DNA of 64,000 bases from Cellulomonas sp. NTE-D12 (GTDB lineage Bacteria; Actinomycetota; Actinomycetes; Actinomycetales; Cellulomonadaceae): contig NZ_AP026442.1 in the NCBI RefSeq assembly GCF_027923705.1, forward strand, positions 1,364,001-1,428,000. The letters are read 5' to 3'. The position numbers and the translations under genes were made by a program. Positions 34,632 through 42,789 of this stretch are shown one piece after another. The first letter of the stretch is position 1. Each line of letters begins with the position of its first letter. The notes beneath the pieces are model-generated. The model saw only the letters and a list, made by a program, of their open reading frames with translations. It did no database searches and was not told the origin of the DNA.

Positions 34632-35390
34632 GTGACGGACGTGCAGAGGCTGGCGGTGGCCGGTGCGACGGGCCTGATCGGCACGCAGGTGGTGGAGCTG
34701 GCGCGGGCCGCCGGCCACGAGGTGGTGCCGCTGAGCCGCGCGACCGGCGTGGACCTCACCGTCCCCGGATCGGTGGGTGACCGCCTCGAGGGCGTGGACG
34801 CGGTGATCGACACGACGCGCTCGCCCCTGATGGACCAGGCCGCGGCCGTCGACTTCTTCACCCGGGTGGCGGCCAACCTCGGCGCCGCGGCGCACGCCGC
34901 CGGGGTGCGTCGCACGGTCGTGCTGTCGATCGTCGGCGTCGACCGGAGCCAGGACCACCCCTGGTACGTCGCCACGCTCGCCCACGAGCGCGCGACCCGT
35001 GAGCACGCGCCGGGGCCCCGGGTGCTGCGCGCCACGCAGTTCCACGAGTTCCCCGGGCAGGTGCTCGACCGGGGCCGGCACGGCGGCACGGCACAGGTGA
35101 TGCAGATGCCGACCCAGCCGGTGGAGTCGCGGGAGGTCGCACGGCTCCTGGTCGAGCTCGCGACGGACCGGACGGACGGCGACGTCGACGTGGCCGGACC
35201 TCGTCGCGAGGACCTCGTGGACCTGGTCCGGCAGCTGGTCGAGCTGCGCGGCGAGCGGGTGCGGATCGAGCCGGTGCCGGCATCGCCCAGCACGATGGCC
35301 GGCTCCGTGCTGCCGGGACCGACCGCCCTGGTCAGGGGCGTCGACTGGCAGACGTGGGCGCGGTCGGCCGCGGCCTCCGGCCGGCTCTGA
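34632..35390 (+). CDS. NmrA/SDR-like NAD(P)-binding protein
   Basis: An atypical short-chain dehydrogenase of 252 residues with the Rossmann glycine motif VAGATGLIGTQVV at the N-terminus. NmrA-like proteins often sense NADP or act as nucleoside-diphosphate-sugar epimerase relatives; no YxxxK pair is obvious. The substrate is unknown. GTG 34632 follows a TAGCAT hexamer by 7 nt and has no real Shine-Dalgarno, pointing to a leaderless transcript. It converges on the asparaginase gene with 12 bp between. Confidence 0.85.
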   Translation: MTDVQRLAVAGATGLIGTQVVELARAAGHEVVPLSRATGVDLTVPGSVGDRLEGVDAVIDTTRSPLMDQAAAVDFFTRVAANLGAAAHAAGVRRTVVLSIVGVDRSQDHPWYVATLAHERATREHAPGPRVLRATQFHEFPGQVLDRGRHGGTAQVMQMPTQPVESREVARLLVELATDRTDGDVDVAGPRREDLVDLVRQLVELRGERVRIEPVPASPSTMAGSVLPGPTALVRGVDWQTWARSAAASGRL

Positions 35391-35402
35391 GCGTCGGTGC
35401 CC

Positions 35403-36401
35403 TCAGCCGGCGTCCAGCAGCCGCCGCACCGAGCTCGGCACCTGCAGGCGCCCGACCGGCACCCCACCGCCGAGCACCGGCGGTACGGGCACGGTGCGGA
35501 GCGTGGCCGGGTCGACACCGAGGCTCTCCAGCACCGCGAGCGCGACCGGCAGCCGAGCCCGGTCGGAGCCGTCGGCGATCTTGATCGCCACGCCGGTCCC
35601 GTTCGGCACTGCCAGCGCCTGCACCCCTTCCGCACCGTCCTTGGCGACCAGGCCGGGCACCGCACGCATCAGCTGGGTGACGTCCCGACCCTCGCCGCCC
35701 ACCAGCTCGGGAAACCGACGCATCGCCGCCGCCACCCGGCCCTCGGCCGTGCCCTCGGCCGCCGTCGCCAGCCGCGCGTACGCCGTGGCGACGCCACGCA
35801 GGCTGACGGCGAACAGCGGGGCGCCGCAGCCGTCCACGGAGACGGTGGCGGGCTGCTCGCCGGTCAGCTCGGTCATGGTCCGCTCGATGGCGCGCTGCAG
35901 CGGGTGGTCCAGGGACACGTAGTCGTCGACCGACCAGCCGTTGACCACGCACGTCGCCACCATCGCCGCGTGCTTGCCGGAGCAGTCCTGGCACACCGGC
36001 ACCGGTCCGTGGCCGGTGCGCAGCCACTCCTCCCGCTCGGGCTCGCCGAACGGCAGTGCCGCGACGTTGCGCAGCGCCGTCTCGTCGTGCCCGTGCAGCG
36101 CGAGGATCCGACGCACACCGTCCCGGTGGACCGCCGCGCCCGAGTGGCTCGACGCGCCGAGCGCGAGCAGGTCCTCGGGGAGCTCGAGGCCGCTGCGGAG
36201 CATCGCGGCGAGCTGCAGGGGCTTCAGCGTCGACCTCGGGAAGACGGGCGCGTCGACGGGACCGGCGCCGAGCAGGACGCGGCCCCGGGCGTCCGCGAGG
36301 CAGAACGAGCCGCGGTGCTCGCTCTCGACGAGCTCGCCCCGCGTGCACTCCACCAGGGCGACGGGTCCGGCGTGCGTCATGCCGGCCGGGTCGTGGTCCA
36401 T
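35403..36401 (-). CDS. Asparaginase II family protein
   Basis: A 332-residue member of the thermolabile asparaginase family typified by Rhizobium etli (PF06089 type), unrelated to the E. coli AnsA/AnsB fold. Conserved elements include SEHRGSFCLAD, SSHSG, CSGKHAAM and VDGCGAP, with the Ser/Lys pair expected to be catalytic. It would hydrolyse asparagine to aspartate and ammonia in the cytoplasm. ATG 36401 is preferred; an internal ATG at 36380 is possible. It is 25 bp downstream of the MmyB-type regulator on the same strand, so the two may be co-transcribed. Confidence 0.88.
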   Translation of the reverse strand: MDHDPAGMTHAGPVALVECTRGELVESEHRGSFCLADARGRVLLGAGPVDAPVFPRSTLKPLQLAAMLRSGLELPEDLLALGASSHSGAAVHRDGVRRILALHGHDETALRNVAALPFGEPEREEWLRTGHGPVPVCQDCSGKHAAMVATCVVNGWSVDDYVSLDHPLQRAIERTMTELTGEQPATVSVDGCGAPLFAVSLRGVATAYARLATAAEGTAEGRVAAAMRRFPELVGGEGRDVTQLMRAVPGLVAKDGAEGVQALAVPNGTGVAIKIADGSDRARLPVALAVLESLGVDPATLRTVPVPPVLGGGVPVGRLQVPSSVRRLLDAG

Positions 36402-36426
36402 CGTCGTCCGTCCTGTCGGGGTGTGG

Positions 36427-37257
36427 TCAGAGGTGCTGCGGGCCGGTCGTCGAGAGCAGCGCCAGCGCGCCCGCCGCCTCGCTGCGCGGGTCCGCGGTGT
36501 ACAGCACGACGCGCAGGTCACCGGCTCCCGGCACGGTCAGCACGTCGCAGTCCACCACGACCTCGCCGACCGACGGGTGCACCACCGTCTTGCGCTCCGA
36601 GGCGTGCCGTCCCACCACCCCGGCGTCCCACAGCTGCGCGAACCGCTCGCTGCGCGCCCGCAGGCCACTGACCAGGCCGTCCACCGACCGGTCGGCGGGA
36701 TGGTCGGCCGCAGCCGCCCGCAGGTCCGCGACGAGGGCGGTCTCGAAGCGGTCGAGGTCGCCGGCCGACCCGTGGCGCACCGCGCTGACCCCCAGCACGA
36801 AGTGCCGCCAGAGCAGGTTGCGCTCCGTCTCGTCGCGGAGCGGGCCGAGCAGCGCCATCCACGCGTCGTTCGCCAGCAGCATCGTCCAGGTCGCGTCCCA
36901 CACGCTCACCGGCGTGCCCGAGAGCCGGTCGACCAGGCGACGGACCCCGGGCGTGACGTGCCGGGACACCATGCCGGCGCCCGGTGGGCGCAGCCCGGCG
37001 GACAGGAAGAGGTGCTCGCGCTCGGCCGTGCCGAGCCCCAGGGCCCCCGCCAGTGCCTCGACCACCCGCGGGGAGGGCGCGATGGCGCGTCCTTGCTCCA
37101 GCTGGATGAGGTAGTCGACCGAGATGCCGGCGAGCAGCGCGAGCTCGTCGCGGCGCAGCCCTGGGGTCCGCCGGCGGAACCCGGGCGGCAGACCGACGTC
37201 CGCGGGTGCCACGCGCTCCCGCCACGTGCGCAGGACGGTTCCCAGGTGGGACGGCAT
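36427..37257 (-). CDS. MmyB-type helix-turn-helix transcriptional regulator
   Basis: A 276-residue regulator with an N-terminal Xre-like helix-turn-helix (about residues 5-75, TPGLRRDELALLAGISVDYLIQLEQ) and a C-terminal MmyB-like ligand-binding domain (about 95-270). Actinobacterial members commonly sit divergent to a short-chain dehydrogenase, as here (next gene starts at 37348). ATG 37257 is fixed by the conserved N-terminus; the open frame extends upstream without similarity. A GGTAC direct repeat in the shared 90-bp region is a candidate operator. Confidence 0.9.
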   Translation of the reverse strand: MPSHLGTVLRTWRERVAPADVGLPPGFRRRTPGLRRDELALLAGISVDYLIQLEQGRAIAPSPRVVEALAGALGLGTAEREHLFLSAGLRPPGAGMVSRHVTPGVRRLVDRLSGTPVSVWDATWTMLLANDAWMALLGPLRDETERNLLWRHFVLGVSAVRHGSAGDLDRFETALVADLRAAAADHPADRSVDGLVSGLRARSERFAQLWDAGVVGRHASERKTVVHPSVGEVVVDCDVLTVPGAGDLRVVLYTADPRSEAAGALALLSTTGPQHL

Positions 37258-37297
37258 GGACCCAGTCTCGCTCCGCCGACCGGCCGCTCCGCACCCT

Positions 37298-37311
37298 GGT
37301 ACTGCGGGTAC
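37298..37311. promoter_or_regulatory. GGTAC direct repeat in the divergent regulator/SDR region
   Basis: GGTAC occurs at 37298-37302 and 37307-37311, 9 bp apart start to start, midway between the MmyB-type regulator and the SDR it probably controls. A CAGGCT hexamer (37336-37341) 6 nt before the SDR start is the likely -10, so the repeat lies just upstream of or over the -35 region. Confidence 0.5.
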
Positions 37312-37347
37312 CTGCCGGCGCCCGGTGGACCGGCACAGGCTGCTCGC

Positions 37348-38031
37348 ATGACGACGACCTTGATCACAGGTGGCAACAAGGGCCTCGGCCGCGAGACCGC
37401 CCGCCAGCTCCTCGCCCACGGGCACGACGTGTGGATCGGCGCCCGGGACGCCGAGCGCGGCCGGCGAGCCGCCGACGAGCTGGGCGCCCGGCTCGTGCAG
37501 CTGGACGTGACCGACGACGCCTCGGTGGCCGCGGCGGCCGCAACGGTCGGCGACCTCGACGTGCTGGTGAACAACGCCGGGGTGTCCGGCGGCCTCGCGG
37601 CACCGGCCGACGTGACGGCGGACCTGATGCGCACGGTGTTCGACACCAACGTCTTCGGCCTCGTGCGCGTGACGCGGGCCTTCCTGCCGGCGCTGCAGCG
37701 GTCCACAGCCGCGACGGTGGTGAACGTGAGCAGCGGGCTGGGGTCGTTGACGCTGGCCACCGACCCCGGGTCGATCGCGAGCCGGTACCAGCTCCTCGCC
37801 TACAGCTCGGCGAAGGCGGCGGTGAACATGGTCACCGTGCAGTACGCCAAGGCGTTCCCGCAGCTGCGCGTCAACTGTGTCGACCCGGGCTTCACCGCCA
37901 CCGACTTCAACGGCCATCGCGGGGTGCAGACGGTGGAGGAGGGTGCCCGGGCGATCGTGCGGGCGGCGCTGCTCGGCCCCGGCGGACCGACGGGCGCGTT
38001 CTTCGACGACGACGGCACGGTGCCGTGGTGA
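37348..38031 (+). CDS. Short-chain dehydrogenase/reductase
   Basis: A classical SDR of 227 residues: cofactor motif TGGNKGLG at residues 7-14, NNAG, catalytic Ser in VNVSSG, and an intact YSSAK (Tyr and Lys). The substrate is unknown. It is divergent from the MmyB-type regulator, which probably represses it. No Shine-Dalgarno is seen before ATG 37348; a CAGGCT hexamer 6 nt upstream suggests a leaderless message. Confidence 0.9.
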   Translation: MTTTLITGGNKGLGRETARQLLAHGHDVWIGARDAERGRRAADELGARLVQLDVTDDASVAAAAATVGDLDVLVNNAGVSGGLAAPADVTADLMRTVFDTNVFGLVRVTRAFLPALQRSTAATVVNVSSGLGSLTLATDPGSIASRYQLLAYSSAKAAVNMVTVQYAKAFPQLRVNCVDPGFTATDFNGHRGVQTVEEGARAIVRAALLGPGGPTGAFFDDDGTVPW

Positions 38032-38065
38032 CGCGGCGACGGACGGGCCCGGTGCCGGGCGCCGG

Positions 38066-38677
38066 TCAGAACTGGGGGCCGGCCGTCCGCGTCCGCTTGA
38101 GCTCGTAGAAACCCGGCACGCGGGTCATCAGCACCAGGCCGTCGAACAGGTCCAGCGCGGCCTGGCCGGTCGGCGCGGGCGTCACCACCGGTCCGAAGTA
38201 CGCGACCCCGTCGATGGCCATCACGGGCGTGCCGACGTCGTCCCCGACCAGGTCGATCGCACGCTGGTGGGAGGCACGCAGCAGGTCGTCCACCTCGGTG
38301 GTGCCGCCGACCTCCGCGAGCGTGGCCGGCAGGCTGACCTCCGCGAGCGACTCGGCGATGATCGCGTCGGTGTCGGTCCGGCCCTGCGGGTGCCGCCGGG
38401 TGCCCAGGGCCGTGTACAGCGGCGCCAGCACCTCGTGCCCGTGGTCCCGCGCGGCCGCGATCGCGACGCGCACGGCCGCCCACGAGTCGTCCATCAGCCG
38501 CCGGTAGTCGTCCGGCAGGTCCCGGCCCTCGTTCAGCACGGACAGGCTCATCACGTGCCAGCGCAGGTCGACGTCGCGGTGCCGGCTCACCTCGGTCAGC
38601 CACCGCGAGGTCATCCAGGCCCACGGGCAGGCGGGGTCGAACCAGAAGTCGACGACAGGGCGCGGCGAGGCGGTCAC
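38066..38677 (-). CDS. DsbA-family mycothiol-type nitroreductase-like protein with CPWA active site
   Basis: A thioredoxin-fold protein of 203 residues with a helical insertion, close to mycobacterial Rv2466c, a mycothiol-dependent reductase. The N-terminal WFDPACPWAWMTSRW matches that family, but the second active-site cysteine is Ala: Cys17-Pro-Trp-Ala20 instead of CPWC. A monothiol mechanism using mycothiol, or a non-redox role such as glutathione-S-transferase-like chemistry, is possible. The GTG start at 38677 has AAGGAG upstream. It lies 87 bp downstream of the M20 peptidase gene on the same strand. Confidence 0.85.
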   Translation of the reverse strand: MTASPRPVVDFWFDPACPWAWMTSRWLTEVSRHRDVDLRWHVMSLSVLNEGRDLPDDYRRLMDDSWAAVRVAIAAARDHGHEVLAPLYTALGTRRHPQGRTDTDAIIAESLAEVSLPATLAEVGGTTEVDDLLRASHQRAIDLVGDDVGTPVMAIDGVAYFGPVVTPAPTGQAALDLFDGLVLMTRVPGFYELKRTRTAGPQF

Positions 38678-38764
38678 GAGGCTCCTTCACGGGGCGGACG
38701 GCAGACGGCAGGGGGTCTCCATCATCAGGCCGCCCGGCCCGCGACGCCTCGTGCGCAGTCGCCG

Positions 38765-40021
38765 TCAGGACGTCGGCGCCAGGTAGGCGAGGGCGGCGAC
38801 CACCTGGGTCTGCACCATGGTCGCCAGGGTGGGGTCGATGACGGGTGCGAAGAGGGGCGAGTGGTTGGCCGGGATGTCCTGCGCGACCCGGCCGGCCGCA
38901 ACGGCGGCGCGGTACTCCGCCGCGTCGTGCCCGCCGACCGTCCAGTAGGCGTACGGGATGCCGAACGCGTCGGGGATGCGGGAGAAGTCCTCGGACGCGG
39001 TGACGGGTTCCTGGTGGTGCACGCGGTCGGCGCCGAAGTGGGCGACGAACGCGCGCGTCACCTGGTCGTTCGTGCCCGGGTCGTTGGAGGTCAGCGGGAA
39101 CTGGTCGTAGTACTCGATGTCCGGCTCGCGGGGGCTGCCGGAAGCCTCGCACTCCGCGCGGACCATCCGCTCGATCGAGGCGACCACCCGCGCGCGCAGG
39201 GCGGCGTCGTACGTCCGCAGGTTCAGCAGCAGCGTCGCCCGGTCGGGGATGATGTTCGACTTGGTGCCGGCGTTCAGGGCTCCGACGGTCACCACGGCGA
39301 ACGCCCCCGGCGGGGTCTCCCGGGACACGATGGTCTGCAGCCGCAGCACGATGCTGGCCGCCAGCACCACCGGGTCGACCGAGTTGTGCGGCATCGACCC
39401 GTGCGCGCCCTTGCCGTACACGGTGACCTTCACCGAGTCCCCGGCGGACAGCACCGGACCCGGGGTCGTGCCGATCGTCCCGGCCTCGAACGGCAGCACA
39501 TGCTGACCCACGGCGACGTCGGGCCGCGGGATCTTCGTCGTGAGGCCGTCGTCCAGCATCGCCTGCGCGCCGGCCCCGATCTCCTCACCGGGCTGGAGCA
39601 GCACCGCGTACGTCCCCGACCATGCGGAGCGTCGGCCGGCCATGAGCGCGGCGGCGCCCAGCAGCGCCGCGGCATGCATGTCGTGCCCGCAGGCGTGCAT
39701 CACGGGCACGGGTCCGGAGTCGTCCTGGACCGTCTCTGTCGACGCGTAGTCCAGCCCCGTCGCCTCGCGCACGGGCAGCGCGTCGATGTCCGCTCGGGCC
39801 AGCACGACGGGTCCGGGCCCGTTGGCCAGCACCCCGACCACTCCCGTCCCGCCGATCCGCTGCACCGCGTAGCCGAGGCCGCTCAGCCGCTGCTCGAGGA
39901 GCTGGGCCGTCCGGTGCTCACGCATGCTGAGCTCGGGATGCCGGTGCAGGTCGCGGTACAGCTCGCGCAGCCCCCCGAGCTGGTCCTTCAGGCCGACCAG
40001 GACCTCGTCCACCGCCGCCAT
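38765..40021 (-). CDS. M20 family amidohydrolase/metallopeptidase
   Basis: A di-zinc amidohydrolase of 418 residues of the M20D group (hippurate hydrolase, N-acyl amino acid or IAA-conjugate hydrolases). Metal and catalytic residues are seen in ARADIDALP, HACGHDMHAA, QPGEEIGAGA and, near the C-terminus, ANHSPLFAP. The dimerisation lid domain occupies about residues 190-310. ATG 40021 is chosen because GGAGG lies 6 nt upstream; the frame is open 21 codons further. It is divergent from the TetR gene, so it may share the operator region. Confidence 0.9.
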   Translation of the reverse strand: MAAVDEVLVGLKDQLGGLRELYRDLHRHPELSMREHRTAQLLEQRLSGLGYAVQRIGGTGVVGVLANGPGPVVLARADIDALPVREATGLDYASTETVQDDSGPVPVMHACGHDMHAAALLGAAALMAGRRSAWSGTYAVLLQPGEEIGAGAQAMLDDGLTTKIPRPDVAVGQHVLPFEAGTIGTTPGPVLSAGDSVKVTVYGKGAHGSMPHNSVDPVVLAASIVLRLQTIVSRETPPGAFAVVTVGALNAGTKSNIIPDRATLLLNLRTYDAALRARVVASIERMVRAECEASGSPREPDIEYYDQFPLTSNDPGTNDQVTRAFVAHFGADRVHHQEPVTASEDFSRIPDAFGIPYAYWTVGGHDAAEYRAAVAAGRVAQDIPANHSPLFAPVIDPTLATMVQTQVVAALAYLAPTS

Positions 40022-40128
40022 CTCGCACCTCCGCGCCCGACAGCACCCTTGCTCATGGTGCATCGGGTCGTGCCCGCCGGCCACCGAGTCGTCGACCGGA
40101 TGAGACGGCTCCAGGTGCTTGCTCGAAT

Positions 40129-40172
40129 AAGTCCCCGGGTGCAGACTTCATTAAGTCTCCGAATGAGGACTT
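40129..40172. promoter_or_regulatory. Two tandem TetR-type operator palindromes
   Basis: AAGTC-N10-GACTT (40129-40148) is repeated exactly after 4 bp (40153-40172). The inner halves also form the perfect AGACTT-CATT-AAGTCT palindrome (40143-40158). The array ends 12 bp before the tetR ATG and overlaps its leader, fitting autorepression; the divergent M20 gene starts 108 bp away. Confidence 0.75.
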
Positions 40173-40183
40173 AGGAGGGGTCG

Positions 40184-40774
40184 ATGGTACGGACCGGCAG
40201 GCGTCCCGGACCGACGAGCACGCGGGAGCAGATCGTCGCCGCGGCGGCCGAGTGCTTCTCGGCCCACGGGTTCGACGGGACGAGCATGCGAGGCGTCGCG
40301 GCCGCCGCCGGCGTCGACTCCGCCCTGGTCCGCCGCTTCTTCGGCAGGAAGGAGCAGCTGTTCACCGAGGTGGCGACCGCTCTGATCGTCCCCGAGCGGG
40401 CCCTCGCGGCGGTCGCGGCCGGCGCACCGGATGCCGCCGGGGAGCGGCTGGTCAGGTACTTCCTGTCCTTGTTGGGGGACGTGTCGCAGCCGGGGCCCTT
40501 CTTCGGGCTCATCCGGTCCGCCGTCGACAGCGAGCACGCCGCGGCCCTGCTGCGTCGACTGCTCGCCGACCGCGTGCTCGGCGAGCTCGCGACGTCGTTC
40601 CGCTCCGAGAACGCCGAGCTCGGTGCTGCGCTGGCCGCCAGCCAGCTCGTCGGCCTGGCCGTCGCCCGCTACGCGGTCCGCCTCGACGCACTGACGGCAG
40701 CGGGCACAGAGGACCTCATCCCGTGGGTCGCCCCGGTCGTCCAGTCCTACCTCACCGGCACCCGCATGTCCTGA
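40184..40774 (+). CDS. TetR family transcriptional regulator
   Basis: A 196-residue repressor with an N-terminal TetR helix-turn-helix (about residues 10-60, with EQIVAAAAECFSAHGFDGTSMRGVAAAAGV) and a divergent ligand-binding C-terminal domain. AGGAGG lies 6 nt before the ATG. A tandem palindromic array directly upstream (40129-40172) is the probable autoregulatory operator. The SDR gene that follows 10 bp downstream is likely in the same transcript and is the first candidate for the regulated function. Confidence 0.92.
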   Translation: MVRTGRRPGPTSTREQIVAAAAECFSAHGFDGTSMRGVAAAAGVDSALVRRFFGRKEQLFTEVATALIVPERALAAVAAGAPDAAGERLVRYFLSLLGDVSQPGPFFGLIRSAVDSEHAAALLRRLLADRVLGELATSFRSENAELGAALAASQLVGLAVARYAVRLDALTAAGTEDLIPWVAPVVQSYLTGTRMS

Positions 40775-40784
40775 AGGGGGAGAC

Positions 40785-41678
40785 ATGACCACCTGCGCCC
40801 ATTCCCACGTGCTGGTCACCGGAGCCTCGTCCGGCATCGGTCGCGCCACGGCGCTGCGCCTGGCAAGGAGCGGCTACCACGTGTTCGCCGGCGTCAGGAA
40901 GCCTGCGGACGAAGCGGCTCTCGCCGCGGCGGCCGGTGGCGACGTGACCCCGGTGATCCTGGACGTCACCGACCCGCTGCAGGTCGCGTCGGCCGTCGAG
41001 GTCGTCGCCGCACACGTCGGCGACGCCGGTCTCGCCGGCCTGGTGAACAACGCCGGGATCGGGGTGTTCGGTCCGCTGGAGCTGATCCCGGTCGAGCAGT
41101 TCCGCCGCCAGCTCGACGTCAACGTCACCGGCCAGCTCGCCATCACCCAGGCTGCCCTCCCGCTGCTGCGGCGCGCCCGCGGCCGGATCGTCATGATCGG
41201 CTCGATCGGCGCGCGCTTCACGCCACCGTTCGTCGGCCCGCTGGCCGCCACCAAGAGCGCGCTGGCCACGATGAGCACCGCGCTGCGGCAGGAGCTCGCG
41301 CCGTGGGGCATCCACGTGACGGTGGTGGAGCCGGGCAGCATCCGCAGCGAGGCGGTGGACAAGCTCGAGAGCGACGCCCAGCGGGTGCTCGACGAGGCGA
41401 CCGCGCAGGGCCGGGCGCTGTACGGGGACGCGTTCGGCCACTTGGTGGACTTCTTCGCCGACCTGCACGAGAAGGGCAGCCCACCCGAGGTCGTGGCGGC
41501 GACCGTCGAGCGCGCGCTGCGCGCCTCCCGTCCCCGGCCCTCCTACCTGTCCGGCAAGAACGCGAGGCGGATGGCGACGATCGCCCGGCTGCTGCCGGTG
41601 CCCGCCCAGGACGCGCTGCGCCGCAGGCTCGCCCGGCAACCGGGCCGGGGCGCCCTGGCCATCGGTACGCCTGGCTGA
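40785..41678 (+). CDS. SDR-fold protein lacking the catalytic Tyr
   Basis: A 297-residue short-chain dehydrogenase-like protein with cofactor motif TGASSGIG (12-19), NNAG, and Ser140 and Lys157 at the expected spacing. The catalytic tyrosine position (13 residues after Ser140) is Leu153 in GPLAATK. A normal SDR proton-relay is therefore impossible unless another group substitutes. It follows tetR by 10 bp, with a GA-rich ribosome-binding site (GAAGGGGGA), and is probably controlled by it. Confidence 0.86.
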   Translation: MTTCAHSHVLVTGASSGIGRATALRLARSGYHVFAGVRKPADEAALAAAAGGDVTPVILDVTDPLQVASAVEVVAAHVGDAGLAGLVNNAGIGVFGPLELIPVEQFRRQLDVNVTGQLAITQAALPLLRRARGRIVMIGSIGARFTPPFVGPLAATKSALATMSTALRQELAPWGIHVTVVEPGSIRSEAVDKLESDAQRVLDEATAQGRALYGDAFGHLVDFFADLHEKGSPPEVVAATVERALRASRPRPSYLSGKNARRMATIARLLPVPAQDALRRRLARQPGRGALAIGTPG

Positions 41679-41709
41679 TCGCACCTGTGACCTGCGCATA
41701 CGGGGGTGG

Positions 41710-41780
41710 AGCGGACGACGGGAATCGAACCCGCGTAGCCAGTTTGGAAGACTGGGGCTCTACCATTGAGCTACGTCCGC
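41710..41780 (-). tRNA. tRNA-Gly (anticodon TCC)
   Basis: Read on the minus strand it is a 71-nt cloverleaf: acceptor GCGGACG/CGTCCGC, D-arm GCTC/GAGC, anticodon stem CCAGT/ACTGG with loop CTTCCAA, T-stem GCGGG/CCCGT with one G-T pair, T-loop TTCGATT, discriminator T. CCA is not encoded. Confidence 0.96.
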
Positions 41781-41825
41781 ACAGGTCCGCCAGGGCGGAC
41801 CGCGGCCCTCAGGGTACCGGGCGGA

Positions 41826-42530
41826 TCAGGCCTTCCGGCGCACCACCCGAGCCGCCTGCGCGGCGGCGATCCCGCCGATGCCCCCGCGTCCCGCCCGCAG
41901 CCGCGTGAACGCCGACGCGTCCGGTCCGCCGGGCACCCGCCGCGGTAGCGAGTCGACGGCGACCAGCCAGCTCGGCCAGCCGAGCAGCCGTGCCGCGGCC
42001 TGCAGCCGCTCCGACTCGTTCTCGCTCTCCCCGAGCCGCTCGGCCAGCAGCTCCTGCAGCTCGTCGGCAGCCTGCGCCCGGTCCGCCGCGCGTGCGAGGG
42101 CCGAGGCCCCGTGCGCCCCGACCGGACCGTCGGAGATCCCCACCGGGTTGCCGAACGGGTCCAGCTCGAGCGGCGCGTCCTCGGCACCGACGCTCGGGTC
42201 GCTGACGTAGTCGACCAGCTGGCCGCCGGCCCGGCCCGCCCACAGCCGCAGCAGCTCGTCCTTGACCACCACGACCGAGGCCACCACGGCATCGGTGCGC
42301 TCGCTGATCGCCTCCGCGAGCTCGGGCAGGCGCCGTCGGTGCGAGGCGACGTGACCGACCGGTGACTCGGGCACGGCGACCGTCCACCCGTCCTCCGTCG
42401 GCGCGACCCAGCCGGAGAACCGCTCTGCGGTGAGGATCTCCAGCAGCTCGTCGTGCGCCAGCCGGGTCACCAGCACGGCATAGGTCAGCCCGCTGGGACC
42501 CCCCACCTCGGTCTCGCCGTAGAAGCTCAT
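41826..42530 (-). CDS. Conserved hypothetical protein
   Basis: I do not recognise a family. The predicted soluble protein has 234 residues. The first half has mixed alpha/beta character (LTYAVLVTRLAHDELLEILTAERFSGWVAP, SVVVVKDELLRLWAGR); the second half is Ala/Arg/Glu-rich and helical, ending in a basic tail. A DPFGNPVGISDGPVG segment is near the middle. It has no signal peptide or membrane segment. It is divergent from tig. The message may be leaderless: CAGACT ends 7 nt before the ATG. Codon use is like its neighbours, so I take it as real. Confidence 0.75.
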   Translation of the reverse strand: MSFYGETEVGGPSGLTYAVLVTRLAHDELLEILTAERFSGWVAPTEDGWTVAVPESPVGHVASHRRRLPELAEAISERTDAVVASVVVVKDELLRLWAGRAGGQLVDYVSDPSVGAEDAPLELDPFGNPVGISDGPVGAHGASALARAADRAQAADELQELLAERLGESENESERLQAAARLLGWPSWLVAVDSLPRRVPGGPDASAFTRLRAGRGGIGGIAAAQAARVVRRKA

Positions 42531-42644
42531 CGGCGCCAGTCTGCCGGACCTCGGCGGTCCGCCGCCCGGACGTACCCGACCTGTCCGATCGCCCTGGGTC
42601 CACGGGGCGTGCCCCGGACGGCAGCGCCGAGCACCAGGGGCCGA

Positions 42645-42674
42645 TTGGGGCGCGAGGATGCCGTGACGTACGAT
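42645..42674 (+). promoter_or_regulatory. Candidate tig promoter
   Basis: TTGGGG (42645-42650) and TACGAT (42669-42674) are 18 bp apart and resemble -35 and -10 boxes of the main sigma factor. They would give a leader of about 110 nt before GTG 42790. They lie in the 259-bp region divergent from the hypothetical gene. Confidence 0.5.
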
Positions 42675-42789
42675 CGAGGGTCGCCAGCGCGAGGTCGACG
42701 CCGCCCTGCTCGATCACGGGCGGTACGCGCGACGCACGCGCCCCCGCCGGAGCACCGGCGCCCGCCGAACCAGTTGGAGAGCACCCGAA

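Noticed and set aside
41710..41780. tRNA-Gly as an integration site for a genomic island
   Set aside because: No duplicated 3' tRNA fragment and no integrase on either side; neighbours are core genes.
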